From positions 1 through 44,250 of the forward strand of contig JAUIHQ010000005.1 of NCBI GenBank assembly GCA_030432155.1: 44,250 nucleotides of DNA, in the 5' to 3' direction. The stretch is from a bacterium. GTDB taxonomy: Bacteria; Verrucomicrobiota; Kiritimatiellia; CAIVKH01. Positions 16,415 through 26,854 of this stretch are shown in pieces; the first letter of the stretch is position 1; each line of letters begins with the position of its first letter. Made by a program: the position numbers and the translations under genes. The notes beneath the pieces were generated by a model that was not told the DNA's origin, searched no databases, and saw nothing but the letters and a program-made list of their open reading frames with translations.

Positions 16415-17287
16415 ATGCAACATTACATTGAGAAAGCCACGGTCCTGATCGAGGCCCTGCCGTATATCCAGCGGTTCCGGGATGAAATCGTTGTGGTGAA
16501 GTTCGGCGGCAGCGCGCTGGAGGAGAAAGCCGGTGTGGAGGCAGTGCTGAAGGATATCGCCTTCATGGCATGTGTCGGCCTCAAGCCGGTGGTGGTCCAC
16601 GGCGGCGGCAAGGCGATCTCCCGCCGCATGCAGGAAGCGGGTTTGAAACCGGATTTTGTGAAGGGGCTCCGGGTGACCGACGCGGCCTCGATCGAAGTTG
16701 TGGAGCAGGTCCTGAACCGGGAAGTGAATCCGGATCTTGTCACGACGCTGTCCGGCATGGGCTGCAAGGCCCGGGGCATTTATGGTGAGGACATCCTCGG
16801 CGTGAACCGCCACACCGAAACCGATCCCAACACCGGGGATGTGTTCGACTGGGGGTACGTCGGCAAGATCAAGGATGTGGATATCGAGCCGATCATCGCC
16901 TTCAGCAATTCCCATATTGTACCCATGATTACTCCGTTGGGGTGGGGTGACGACAACAAGGTGTACAACTGCAACGCCGACGAGGCGGCGTCCGCTATCG
17001 CCACCGCGTTGAAAGCCCGCAAACTTGTTTTCATGTCGGATGTACCCGGACTGCTCCGGGACCCGAAGGATCCGGCATCGCTGATCTCGACCCTTCACGT
17101 CAAGGATGTCAACGACCTGGTCCGCCGCGGCGTGATCGACGGCGGTATGCTGCCCAAGGTGAAAGGCGCCGTGCAGGCGCTCAAGGCCGGGGTGAAGAAG
17201 GTTCACTTTGTGCATGCCGCGCTGACCCATTCATTGTTGCTGGAATTGTTTACCGACCAGGGCGTCGGGACGGAGATTGTGGAATGA
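16415..17287 (+). CDS. argB: Acetylglutamate kinase
   Basis: 290 residues. It phosphorylates N-acetylglutamate, the second step of arginine synthesis. The amino-acid kinase fold shows VVVKFGGSAL (ATP phosphate contact), VVVHGGGKAISRRM, KGLRVTD, NCNADEAASAIATAL and LVFMSDVPGLL. The N-terminal helix (about 1-25) before the kinase core is the extension seen in arginine-inhibited hexameric forms, so feedback inhibition by arginine is likely. It overlaps argD by four bases (ATGA). Confidence 0.96.
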   Translation: MQHYIEKATVLIEALPYIQRFRDEIVVVKFGGSALEEKAGVEAVLKDIAFMACVGLKPVVVHGGGKAISRRMQEAGLKPDFVKGLRVTDAASIEVVEQVLNREVNPDLVTTLSGMGCKARGIYGEDILGVNRHTETDPNTGDVFDWGYVGKIKDVDIEPIIAFSNSHIVPMITPLGWGDDNKVYNCNADEAASAIATALKARKLVFMSDVPGLLRDPKDPASLISTLHVKDVNDLVRRGVIDGGMLPKVKGAVQALKAGVKKVHFVHAALTHSLLLELFTDQGVGTEIVE

Positions 17288-18491
17288 GCAGGACGATGGA
17301 TATCGCCGGCGCCCACGAAACGTGGGTGGTGCCGAATTACGCCCCGGCACTCGCGCTGGTCAAGGGCAAGGGGGCCCGGGTCTGGGATGCGGAGGGTAAT
17401 GAATACCTCGACTTCCTCGCCGGGATCGCCGTGGTCAGCCTCGGCCATGCCCACCCGGCATGGGTCAAGGCGATCAAGACCCAGGCCGAAACCCTCGCCA
17501 TGGTGTCGAACCTTCACTTCAACGAGCTCCAGCCGAAGCTGGCGCGGCGGCTTGCGTCCCGCTTCGTGGAAGGGGCGAAAGTCTTCTTCTGCAATTCAGG
17601 CGCGGAAGCCAACGAGGCCCTGATCAAGGTCGCCCGGTCATGGGGAAGCTGCGTCGGTCGGCACGAGATCATCACCATGCGGAACTCATTCCACGGGCGT
17701 ACGCTTGCCACCCTGACCGCCACCGGACAGGACAAGGTCAAGAAGGGCTTCGCCCCTTTGCCCGAAGGTTTCGTACATGCTGATTTCAATGACATCCAAT
17801 CCGTTCGGGACGCAGTCACCGACAAGACCGTCGCGGTGATGGTCGAAGTGATCCAGGCGGAAGGCGGAGTGGTCTCGGCGGATAAGTCTTTCCTGCAGGA
17901 GCTGCGGGCTCTTTGTGATGAGAAAGACCTTCTTCTGCTGGTGGATGATGTGCAGTGCGGGGTAGGCCGCCTCGGAACCTGGTTCGGCTTTCAGTCGTTC
18001 GATGTCACGCCCGACGCCTTCTCGTTGGCCAAGGGACTGGGCGGAGGCTTTCCCATCGGGGCGATGGTCGCCGGTCCGAAGCTATGCAATGTGTTTCAGC
18101 CGGGCAGTCACGGAACGACCTTTGGCGGCAACCCTCTCGCCTGTGCCGCCGCGCTGGCGGTTATCGACACCATCGAACACGATCACCTGCTGGATCAGGT
18201 CCGTTCGGTCGGGGCCCGGTTCGGGGGGCATCTGCGGGGAATCGCGGCCGAGTTTGACTGGATCAAGGCGGTGCGGGGTACCGGTCTGATCTGGGGGGTG
18301 GAAATCGAAGGGCCCGTAAAACGGCTCGAAGCCCTGATGTTCGCACAGGGCCTGATCGGGGTCGCCACCGCCGGCAAGGTCATGCGGTTTGTGCCGCCGC
18401 TGATCGTCACTGCGCAGGATGTGGATGCCGCGGCGGAAAAATTCCGCGCCGCGTGCAGAATCTTTCACGAAGAAACCAAGGGAGCAACAAC

Positions 18492-18495
<4 letters not shown>
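17284..18495 (+). CDS. argD: Acetylornithine aminotransferase
   Basis: 403 residues. This class III PLP aminotransferase converts N-acetylglutamate semialdehyde to N-acetylornithine and may also serve lysine synthesis as Dap[49 protein letters not shown] and the PLP lysine Lys250 in [11 protein letters not shown] are visible. The usual DEVQ at the cofactor aspartate reads DDVQ (221-224), a conservative change. It overlaps argB before it and argG after it by four bases each. Confidence 0.95.
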
Positions 18496-19700
<1,205 letters not shown>

Positions 19701-19741
19701 GGAACGATCCGCAACGAATTGGCATACTACACGGGAAAACG

Positions 19742-20995
19742 ATGGAAGCATTTGATTATCGCGATGGTGAACTCTGTGCCGAGGACGTGCCGGTCCGCGA
19801 GCTAGCGGAAACATACGGTACGCCCTTGTACGTATACAGCCGGGGACACATTCTCTCGCAGTTTCATGCTTTGAAGAATGTGATGGCGGAGGTTGATCCG
19901 CTGATTTGTTACGCGGTGAAGTCCAATACCAACGCCGCGGTCATTTCCGCCCTTGCCGGTGAAGGCGCCGGCGCGGACGTGGTGTCCGGCGGGGAGTTGC
20001 TGCGAGCCCGCCGGGCCGGTGTGCCCGCGGACCGCATCGTGTTTGCCGGGGTCGGCAAGACCGAAGCGGAGATCGAGTATGCCCTGAAGGAGGGGATTCT
20101 CTATTTCACCGTGGAATCGGAGCCGGAGCTGGAGCGGATCTCCGAGGTGGCGCAGCAGACGGGAACCACCGGGCGCATCGCCATCCGGGTGAATCCCGAT
20201 GTGGACCCCAAGACCCACAAGTACACCAGCACCGGCAAGAAGGAGAATAAATTCGGGGTCGATCTCGAGCGGGCGATGGCCGCGTATGAGCGTGCCGCGG
20301 AACTGCCGGGTATTGAGATCACATCGCTCCACATGCATCTCGGCTCGCCGATCATGACCAGCGATCCGTATGCCGAGGCGCTGGAGAAAGTCGCGCCGCT
20401 GTGTCGTGACCTGAAGACGCGGTTTTCAACGTTCCGCCATATCGACATCGGCGGTGGTCTCGGGATTCCGTACCGGGAGGAGGATACAGCATTCGACCTT
20501 GATGCGTTTGCGTATGCCGTCATCCCCCCGCTCAAGGCCCTCGGCCTGACCGTCAGCATGGAACCGGGACGCTATCTCACCGGCAACGGCGGGATTCTTG
20601 TCACCCGCGTTGAGTACGTGAAGGACAACCCGTTCAAGAAATTCATCGTGATCGATGCCGCGATGAATGACCTGATCCGGCCTGCGCTGTACGAGGCATA
20701 TCACGCCATCCGTCCGGTGCGGGACACCCGGGAAACGGTGTTCGGCGACCTTGTCGGACCGATCTGCGAGTCCGGCGACTTTTTCGCCGCCAACCGCGAT
20801 CTGCCCGCGGTCGGACCGGGCGAGCTGCTGGCGGTGATGAGCGCCGGCTCGTACGGATTTGTCATGGCCGGCACCTACAATTCCCGTCCCCTGGCCGCCG
20901 AGGTCATGGTCTCGGGAAATCAGCACCGGTTGGTGCGGAAGCGGCAGGACATGGAGGATATCTTCCGGGACGAGGTGATCCCGGACTGGAACTGA
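19742..20995 (+). CDS. lysA: Diaminopimelate decarboxylase
   Basis: 417 residues. This last step of lysine synthesis decarboxylates meso-diaminopimelate with PLP. It has the alanine-racemase fold: the PLP lysine Lys60 in CYAVKSN, GADVVSGGEL, HMHLGSPI, IDIGGGLGIPY, EPGRYLTGNGG, and CESGDFF near residue 343 supplying the catalytic Cys from the partner subunit. It lies 41 bp behind argG and 84 bp ahead of dapA, so the lysine genes follow the arginine genes on the same strand. Confidence 0.96.
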   Translation: MEAFDYRDGELCAEDVPVRELAETYGTPLYVYSRGHILSQFHALKNVMAEVDPLICYAVKSNTNAAVISALAGEGAGADVVSGGELLRARRAGVPADRIVFAGVGKTEAEIEYALKEGILYFTVESEPELERISEVAQQTGTTGRIAIRVNPDVDPKTHKYTSTGKKENKFGVDLERAMAAYERAAELPGIEITSLHMHLGSPIMTSDPYAEALEKVAPLCRDLKTRFSTFRHIDIGGGLGIPYREEDTAFDLDAFAYAVIPPLKALGLTVSMEPGRYLTGNGGILVTRVEYVKDNPFKKFIVIDAAMNDLIRPALYEAYHAIRPVRDTRETVFGDLVGPICESGDFFAANRDLPAVGPGELLAVMSAGSYGFVMAGTYNSRPLAAEVMVSGNQHRLVRKRQDMEDIFRDEVIPDWN

Positions 20996-21009
20996 CCCCG
21001 TTCCCCCTT

Positions 21010-21028
21010 GTTTCCAATCATTGGAAAC
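21010..21028. repeat. Palindrome copy 1 before dapA
   Basis: TTTCCAATCATTGGAAA, extended by G and C on either side, is a 19-bp palindrome broken only at its central base. It lies 15 bp after the lysA stop. It may be a protein-binding site or a small dispersed hairpin element. Confidence 0.75.
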
Positions 21029-21041
21029 GATAGGGTGCGGG

Positions 21042-21060
21042 TTTTCCAATCATTGGAAAA
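21042..21060. repeat. Palindrome copy 2 before dapA
   Basis: TTTTCCAATCATTGGAAAA repeats the same 17-bp core in the same orientation. Its centre is 32 bp from that of copy 1, about three helix turns. It ends 19 bp before the dapA start, so it could regulate dapA transcription or translation. Confidence 0.75.
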
Positions 21061-21079
21061 TGAATCGAGAGGCCAGCGC

Positions 21080-21946
21080 ATGTTAGAAGGAACCCATACC
21101 GCCATTGTCACCCCGTTCACCGCCGACGGAGAGGTCGATTACGACCGCTTCCGGGATCTGATCGAATTTCAGATCGAGGGCGGCGTGACCGGGATTGTTC
21201 CCGTCGGAACCACCGGCGAATCACCGACACTGAATGTATCCGAGCACAGCAAGGTGATTGAGACGGCGATCGAGACCGCGAAGGGCCGGGTGAAGATCAT
21301 CGCCGGAACCGGCGGTAACGCCACCGCCGAAGCCATCGAGCTGACCCGCCATGCGAAGGAGGCCGGCGCCGATGCAACCCTGCAGGTGACGCCGTACTAC
21401 AACAAGCCGAATGCCGCGGGGCTTATCCGGCACTTTTCCGCCGTGGCCGATATAGGCCTTCCGGTCGTGCTCTACAATGTGCCGGGACGTACCGGAAAGG
21501 AGATCCCGGTCGAAGTCGTGGCTGAGCTGGCGCAGCATCCGCATGTGACGGCGATCAAGGAAGCCGGGGGCAGTGTCGACCGGGTCAGCCGGATTCTGAA
21601 CGTATGCGAGATCGAGGTTTTATCGGGCGATGACTCCCTGACCTATCCCATGATGGCGCTGGGCGGGGTCGGGGTGATCAGTGTGGCATCGAATGTTGCT
21701 CCGCGTGCTGTATCGGACCTGGTGGGAGCGGCGTTGAATGGCGACTGGAACCGGGCCCGTACGCTTCATTACGAGCTGTATAACCTGTTCACCGACCTGT
21801 TCATCGACACCAACCCGATTCCGGTGAAGACGGCGCTGGCCATGATGGGACGGATCGAGGAGTCGTTCCGTCTGCCCCTTTGTGAAATGGCCGATGGGCC
21901 CCGGCAGAAGCTGAAGGCTACCCTGAATGCTGTCGGTTTGCTGTAA
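21080..21946 (+). CDS. dapA: 4-hydroxy-tetrahydrodipicolinate synthase
   Basis: 288 residues from ATG 21080. The frame is open to 21008, but that part translates the palindromes. It condenses pyruvate with aspartate semialdehyde, the branch point to lysine and diaminopimelate. The pyruvate-binding Lys160 in TAIKEAGG, Thr44-Thr45 in VGTTGESPT, Tyr132 in LYNVPGRTG and TPYYNKPNAAGL are all in place. GAGAGG about eight bases upstream is the probable ribosome-binding site. Confidence 0.96.
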   Translation: MLEGTHTAIVTPFTADGEVDYDRFRDLIEFQIEGGVTGIVPVGTTGESPTLNVSEHSKVIETAIETAKGRVKIIAGTGGNATAEAIELTRHAKEAGADATLQVTPYYNKPNAAGLIRHFSAVADIGLPVVLYNVPGRTGKEIPVEVVAELAQHPHVTAIKEAGGSVDRVSRILNVCEIEVLSGDDSLTYPMMALGGVGVISVASNVAPRAVSDLVGAALNGDWNRARTLHYELYNLFTDLFIDTNPIPVKTALAMMGRIEESFRLPLCEMADGPRQKLKATLNAVGLL

Positions 21947-21992
21947 GGCGGACAAAGCCTTCAGGGCTTGCACTGCGGGAGCATGATTTCGA

Positions 21993-23459
21993 ATGGATGG
22001 CGAGATGACGCAAACCGTGGAAACCGATGATACGCGCCCGCCGATTATCAGCCTGGTCAGTCTTGGCTGTGCCAAGAACGAGGTGGATTCCGAGCGCATT
22101 CTCGGTCGGCTGGCCGAATCGGGATTTCTGATTGCCGAGGATCCGGCCCAGGCCGATGTGTGCCTTGTGAATACCTGCGGATTCATTGAGGAGTCCCGGG
22201 AGGAATCTGCGGGGATTCTTCGTGAACTGCAGGCGCTCAAAGCGTCGGGTTCCCTGAAGTCTGTGGTTGCCCTCGGATGCCTTGTCGAGAGGGTGGCCGG
22301 AGCGGAGGAGACGGAGGGCTATCTGCGGCATGCCGATGCCCGGATTGGTTTCAATGATTATCCTCGCATTGCCGACCTGTGCCGCGATCTTGCCGCGGGC
22401 GAGATTACATCAGCACGGGACGAAGGGGTGAAGGTTGAGATCGGCGACAAGCGTTTCAAGGGGCTGGCGGCCGAGGCGGGATCCTTTACCGAGAGTTACA
22501 ACGACTTCCTGACCGCCCCGCGGCTCCGGATCGGCTCCCCCCACCTTGCGCATCTCAAGATTTCCGAAGGGTGTTCAAACTTCTGCCGGTTCTGTTCGAT
22601 TCCCTACATCCGGGGGGTGCAGGTCAGCCGGCCGATCGAAGACATTGTAACCGAGGCCCGTCAACTGCTGGATACCGGGGCGGCGGAGCTCAGCCTGATC
22701 GCCCAGGACACGACCAGTTATGGCCGGGACCTGTATGGCGATCTCAAGCTGGCCGACCTTCTCCGGTCGCTCCTCGCGATCAACACCGATGCGTGGTTCC
22801 GGTTGATGTACGCGTTTCCGAGGTTTCTGAACGAGGAAATGCTCGACGTGATGGCGTCCGATCCGCGGATGTGTCCGTATATCGACATGCCTTTGCAGCA
22901 TATTCATGACCGGATGCTGTCGGTGATGGGGCGCGGCATGGGGCGGCGGGATACGGTTGCGTTGCTGGATTTGATCCGGGACAAGCTGCCCGGCGGGGCC
23001 ATTCGCACGACCTTCATCGTGGGTCATCCCGGGGAAACCGATGAACAGTTCCTTGAGCTTCTTCGATTTGTCGAGGAGGGCCGCTTTTCCCACGTCGGTG
23101 TCTTCATGTACTCGAAGGAACCGAAAACGCCGTCGGCAAAGCTTGCGGATGATGTTCCGCTGGCGGTGAAGAAAGAGCGGCGGGATGCGTTGATGAAAGC
23201 CCAGCTTGAGGTTTCGCGGAAGCGGCTGCGGTCGATGGTCGGCCGAGAGATGGACGTTATGATCGACGGTCCCGTCGGACCCGGTATGTCGGCTCCGAAA
23301 GGTGCCGGCGTGATGGGGCGCACCCGGTGCGAGGCCATGGATGTGGATGGCGTGGTTTTCATCCGGGGTCGGGCTGCGTCCCGGTTGCCGCCGGGAACAC
23401 GGCGGAAGGCGAGAATTGTCCAGGCCATGGACTATGACCTGGTTGCGGCCCTGCATTGA
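21993..23459 (+). CDS. rimO: Ribosomal protein S12 methylthiotransferase
   Basis: 488 residues. This radical-SAM enzyme adds a methylthio group to the conserved aspartate of ribosomal protein S12. The N-terminal domain has the three cluster cysteines in SLGCAKNEVDSE, VNTCGFIEESREES and ALGCLVER. The radical-SAM motif is CSNFCRFC in KISEGCSNFCRFCSIP. DMPLQHIHDRML and the closing TRAM-like domain (about 415-485) complete the family order. The start may be ATG 21993 or 22005. It is slightly longer than E. coli RimO (441 residues), mainly through an insert around residues 145-180. Confidence 0.93.
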   Translation: MDGEMTQTVETDDTRPPIISLVSLGCAKNEVDSERILGRLAESGFLIAEDPAQADVCLVNTCGFIEESREESAGILRELQALKASGSLKSVVALGCLVERVAGAEETEGYLRHADARIGFNDYPRIADLCRDLAAGEITSARDEGVKVEIGDKRFKGLAAEAGSFTESYNDFLTAPRLRIGSPHLAHLKISEGCSNFCRFCSIPYIRGVQVSRPIEDIVTEARQLLDTGAAELSLIAQDTTSYGRDLYGDLKLADLLRSLLAINTDAWFRLMYAFPRFLNEEMLDVMASDPRMCPYIDMPLQHIHDRMLSVMGRGMGRRDTVALLDLIRDKLPGGAIRTTFIVGHPGETDEQFLELLRFVEEGRFSHVGVFMYSKEPKTPSAKLADDVPLAVKKERRDALMKAQLEVSRKRLRSMVGREMDVMIDGPVGPGMSAPKGAGVMGRTRCEAMDVDGVVFIRGRAASRLPPGTRRKARIVQAMDYDLVAALH

Positions 23460-23462
23460 GCG

Positions 23463-25088
23463 ATGACGGCATCGAGAACAGGCGTGTGGTTGCCGGTTCT
23501 CCTCCTGGTTGTTGGATTATGTTCGTGGTTTCACCCGGTGCTATTATCCGGGTTCGAGCGAAGCGTAACCGATCTCGGCGACAGCCGGTTTAACCACTAC
23601 CTTCTTGAGCATGCTTATCAGTGGATGATCGGGAACCCGGCTCATGCCGAATTGTGGTCGCCTCCGTTTTTCTATCCGCAAAAAGAGGTTCTGGCCTACA
23701 GCGATATCATGGCCGGGTTTGTGTGGTTCTATGCGCCGTTCCGGTTCGTTGGCATTCCGGAGGTTCCATCCTTTGCTCTGTGGATGATGACGGCTTGCCT
23801 GCTGACCTTCGGTGTTTGCTGGCAGTTGTTCCGCAGGGGGCTGGAGCTGCCGCCGGCGGGTTCGGCGATCGGAGCGTTTCTGTTTACGTTTGGCGTACCG
23901 CGGGCCGCGCAGTTGGGTCACCAGCAGCTATTGCCCGGTCTGTATGTCCTCGCTGCGGTGAGTGGCGTGGTGATGCTGGGGCGTTGCGCATCCGCCGGCG
24001 ATCTTCGGTTTCGGGTGATTGTCCCTGCGACCCTGCTGGCGTGCGGCGGGTGCGTGCTCCAGATGTATAGTGCTTTCTATCCCCTGTGGTTTACGTTGTT
24101 TGGACTCCTGGTCCTCGCTCTTGTCGGCATGCTTGGCGGATCCACCCGGCAGGATCTCATATCGCTGTTGCGAAGCCGGTGGTTGTGGGTCGTTGCCGGC
24201 ATGGCAGTCATCGCCATGTTGCCTGCGCTTCGGCTTTACCTTGGCGGCCTTGATGTCATGGGTGCCCGCCGTGAGGATGCGGTTGAGAGTATGCTGCCGA
24301 GATTGCGGTCATGGATCTTTCTCGGCGAGGGCCATGTTCTATACGGGAGAATCTATCAAAACGTTCCCTGGCTGGCGGACCTTCCGATGTCGCATGAGCA
24401 CCGGTTGGGCGTGGGGCCGGTTACGACCGTGCTGGCCCTGGCCGGTTTATGGCGACTGCGCGGGAAGCCGTGGGGCCGGGCGCTTCTGATTACGTCGCTG
24501 GTGATATTCGCGGCGACATTGTTCCTCTACCCGGGATTTCATCCGTGGTTTGCCATAAGCGGATGGATACCCGGTGCATCGGCTCTTCGTGCGGTGGCGC
24601 GGGTGGGACTGTTGCTTCTGCTGCCGCTGTCGATCGGTGTGGCATGGCAGGTCTCGAGCTTGAAAACGAATGCGTGGAAAGTTGTGGTCATCCTGGTGGT
24701 ACTGGCGGAGCAATGGGTGGTTGTGCCGACGTATGATGCCCGGGGACGATTTGACCGGGTGCGGGAAATGGCTGCGGAGGTGAAGCGGGATGCCGATGCG
24801 TTCTATCTTGTCCGGCAAACAGGACGCCGTCATGAGCGTGGATCCGAGTATCGGGACCAGATCGATGCGATGTGGGTTTCCATCCTGTCCGGCGTTCCGA
24901 CGGTAAATGGATACAGCGGGCTGATCCCACCGGGATGGGAGTCCCTGTATTTCAATTTTATCAGGGGGGAGAAGGATGTGGAGCGTCTGGATCGGAGTCT
25001 TGAGGGTTGGGCGTTGGCAAACGGGGCGGATCCGGCGGAAATTCAGATGCTCATGACAGCGGGATCTGATGCGGAAGATCGTCCATGA
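23463..25088 (+). CDS. Polytopic membrane protein, GT-C glycosyltransferase-like
   Basis: 541 residues, starting three bases after the rimO stop. It has about ten hydrophobic segments and a soluble C-terminal part (about 425-541). After the first helix, a loop holds TDLGDSRFNHYLLEH. An aspartate in this place fits the first luminal loop of GT-C enzymes that use lipid-linked sugars, as do the hydrophobicity and the late HPWFAISGWIPGASALRAVARV segment. No sugar specificity can be read. Its 3' end overlaps the convergent hypothetical gene by 38 bp. Confidence 0.55.
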   Translation: MTASRTGVWLPVLLLVVGLCSWFHPVLLSGFERSVTDLGDSRFNHYLLEHAYQWMIGNPAHAELWSPPFFYPQKEVLAYSDIMAGFVWFYAPFRFVGIPEVPSFALWMMTACLLTFGVCWQLFRRGLELPPAGSAIGAFLFTFGVPRAAQLGHQQLLPGLYVLAAVSGVVMLGRCASAGDLRFRVIVPATLLACGGCVLQMYSAFYPLWFTLFGLLVLALVGMLGGSTRQDLISLLRSRWLWVVAGMAVIAMLPALRLYLGGLDVMGARREDAVESMLPRLRSWIFLGEGHVLYGRIYQNVPWLADLPMSHEHRLGVGPVTTVLALAGLWRLRGKPWGRALLITSLVIFAATLFLYPGFHPWFAISGWIPGASALRAVARVGLLLLLPLSIGVAWQVSSLKTNAWKVVVILVVLAEQWVVVPTYDARGRFDRVREMAAEVKRDADAFYLVRQTGRRHERGSEYRDQIDAMWVSILSGVPTVNGYSGLIPPGWESLYFNFIRGEKDVERLDRSLEGWALANGADPAEIQMLMTAGSDAEDRP

Positions 25089-25755
25089 AAACGAGGCGTG
25101 AAGAGAGGTCATTCAGCGCCTCGCGGGCAACCGGAAACGCGTCGGAGAGCTGGTGAAGGGTGGTCTCGAGGCGGTACCGGCGTGCGCAGGGGTGGTTTCC
25201 GGCTTCCCGGTAGCTCATCCGGCCCATCCCTTCGTAATAGTCCATGGAAGGGGCACCTTTCCGGGAGGCCCGACTGCGGATCCTGTCCGGAAAGATCCCG
25301 GCGAGGAACAGCGAGTAATTGCCGATATGGGCGCGCAGAGAAAAGCGTGTTTCCTCGTTGGCATCATGGAGGGCGGCCAGCATGTCGACAATGTAGTCGA
25401 GTTGGGGGGATGTATTGTCATGTGTGCCCCGCATACGCATCGTGATGGAGAATTCTGCGAGGAGTGCGCCGACATAGTCGGCGAGTTCGCGGTCATCGAG
25501 GCCGGCTTCGAGGAGCGCGTGTCGAACAAGAACATAAAAGTAAAGGGGTGGTGAGACTGCGATCAGCGATGGATCTTCCAGGAGTGCGTCAAAGACTTCG
25601 CGGGAATCCAGCATCTCATCGATGAAAAATGGATCGGAGATCAGCTTGTCGAGTGCCTCTTCATGTTCGCGGGCACGGTCGATGCATTGCATCAGAAACA
25701 GCAGGTCTGTTGTGCTGATACGTATGCGGCAGTTGGGTTGAACCACTCGTGCCAT
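25051..25755 (-). CDS. Uncharacterised 234-residue helical protein
   Basis: I do not recognise this family. From ATG 25755 it reads as a soluble, mostly helical protein: TTDLLFLMQCIDRAREHEE, FFIDEMLDSREVFDALLE, then AVSPPLYFYVLVRHALLEAG, DYVGALLAEF and an arginine-rich late segment. There are no membrane helices and no signal peptide. The frame is open a further 140 codons upstream, but that part has a non-coding composition rich in Thr, His and Pro. No Shine-Dalgarno stands before the chosen ATG. It is divergent from the 54-residue gene at 26024, and I see nothing in the gap (25756-26023). Confidence 0.6.
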   Translation of the reverse strand: MARVVQPNCRIRISTTDLLFLMQCIDRAREHEEALDKLISDPFFIDEMLDSREVFDALLEDPSLIAVSPPLYFYVLVRHALLEAGLDDRELADYVGALLAEFSITMRMRGTHDNTSPQLDYIVDMLAALHDANEETRFSLRAHIGNYSLFLAGIFPDRIRSRASRKGAPSMDYYEGMGRMSYREAGNHPCARRYRLETTLHQLSDAFPVAREALNDLSSRLVFMDDLPHQIPLS

Positions 25756-26023
25756 GGTCAAAGGGATAACCGCGCCGCCCGATCTCGTGTAGTGGAAAAC
25801 CTGATAGAGTAATGTTTGGCGGGTGTGAGCCTCTGCCCGGGTGCGTTTCGTAATGTGCTGGTGTTGATCTGGTTGCGACGATTTGACACTCGGTAATGAA
25901 TGTGTTAGTTGTTTGTGCGCCGTTCGGGTTATGGCGGTTTTTGCAACCGGCGGCAGGGTATGTGGTGGCGTATTCGTCAAGGAAATGGAGAGAACCTGAA
26001 ACGATTCTATTGAGGGAGCCGAC

Positions 26024-26188
26024 ATGAACCGAGTCCTGCAGCAACGCATGAACCAGATCAGCCGCCAGCATAACCTCATGTTTTCCACCGCGAACCGGCA
26101 TCCGGACGAAACCTTGTCCGGCCGATTGGCGCCCAAGCCCAAATCGTCATCCGGCGACCGCAAGACGTCTTCCAAGCTCGGGCGCTGA
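26024..26188 (+). CDS. Small basic protein, 54 residues
   Basis: The ATG at 26024 follows a strong Shine-Dalgarno, GAGGGAG, five bases upstream, and the frame runs to TGA at 26186-26188. The product is Gln/Asn/Arg-rich at its start (MNRVLQQRMNQISRQHN) and Lys/Ser-rich at its end (KPKSSSGDRKTSSKLGR), with no Cys and no hydrophobic helix. I do not recognise it. It ends eight bases before the convergent dcd stop. The coding call rests on the ribosome-binding site and the fit of the frame between two genes. Confidence 0.55.
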   Translation: MNRVLQQRMNQISRQHNLMFSTANRHPDETLSGRLAPKPKSSSGDRKTSSKLGR

Positions 26189-26196
26189 GCGTCCGG

Positions 26197-26778
26197 CTAT
26201 ACCCGGGGCAGGGTGACTTCCGGCCTTTGATTCTGATACTTGCCGCTGCGGGTTGCGTAGGTTGTTTTGCAGGGTTCCCCCTCGAAGAACAGGAGTTGCA
26301 CCACGCCTTCTCCGGCATAGATGCGGATATCCGCATGGGAGGCGTTGGAAAACTCCAGCGTCAGGTGTCCTTTCCATCCCGCTTCCGCCGGTGTCAGGTT
26401 CGCAATGCAGCCGACACGTGCATAGGTGCTTTTTCCGATGCAGAGAACCGTGATGTAGTCGGGCACATCGAGGTATTCCATCGCGACACCCAAGCCATAG
26501 CTGTGGGCGGGAAGGATGAAATAGCGACCGTGCTCATCCTCCTTGAGGTCTTCCCGTTCAACATTCGCGGGGTTGAAGTTTTTGGGATCGACCACCGTGC
26601 CGGGAATGTGGCGGAAGATTCTGAAGTCATTGGGTGAAAGCCGGATGTCATATCCATAGCTGCTGAGGCCGAAGGAGAGGACCGGTTTGTCTTCGCATCG
26701 TCGGACGAGCGTGGGTTCAAACGGGTCGATCATCCCTTTTCCTGCCATGGCCGCAATCCATTCATCATTCTTGATCAT
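26197..26778 (-). CDS. dcd: dCTP deaminase
   Basis: 193 residues. It deaminates dCTP to dUTP, the main source of dTMP precursors. The motifs SSYGYDIRLSPN, GKSTYARVGCIANLTPAEAGW and TLEFSNAS with the catalytic Glu142 are visible, followed by the C-terminal lid ending TRSGKYQNQRPEVTLPRV. It could be bifunctional (dCTP deaminase-dUTPase), which cannot be told from pattern alone; the usual product is dUTP. It is divergent from hemB. Confidence 0.95.
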   Translation of the reverse strand: MIKNDEWIAAMAGKGMIDPFEPTLVRRCEDKPVLSFGLSSYGYDIRLSPNDFRIFRHIPGTVVDPKNFNPANVEREDLKEDEHGRYFILPAHSYGLGVAMEYLDVPDYITVLCIGKSTYARVGCIANLTPAEAGWKGHLTLEFSNASHADIRIYAGEGVVQLLFFEGEPCKTTYATRSGKYQNQRPEVTLPRV

Positions 26779-26854
26779 GGCGTGAAGGTACCAGCAGATG
26801 ATGGCCCGGGCAACCGGTGTGCGGGATCATGGATTGATTTTTTCCCTCTGATGG

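Noticed and set aside
21945-21975. Terminator after dapA (AAGCC/GGCTT)
   Set aside because: The stem is only five pairs and no T-tract follows.
25755-26175. N-terminal 140 codons of the minus-strand frame
   Set aside because: The composition is unlike protein, part overlaps the 54-residue gene in antisense, and no ribosome-binding site is seen.
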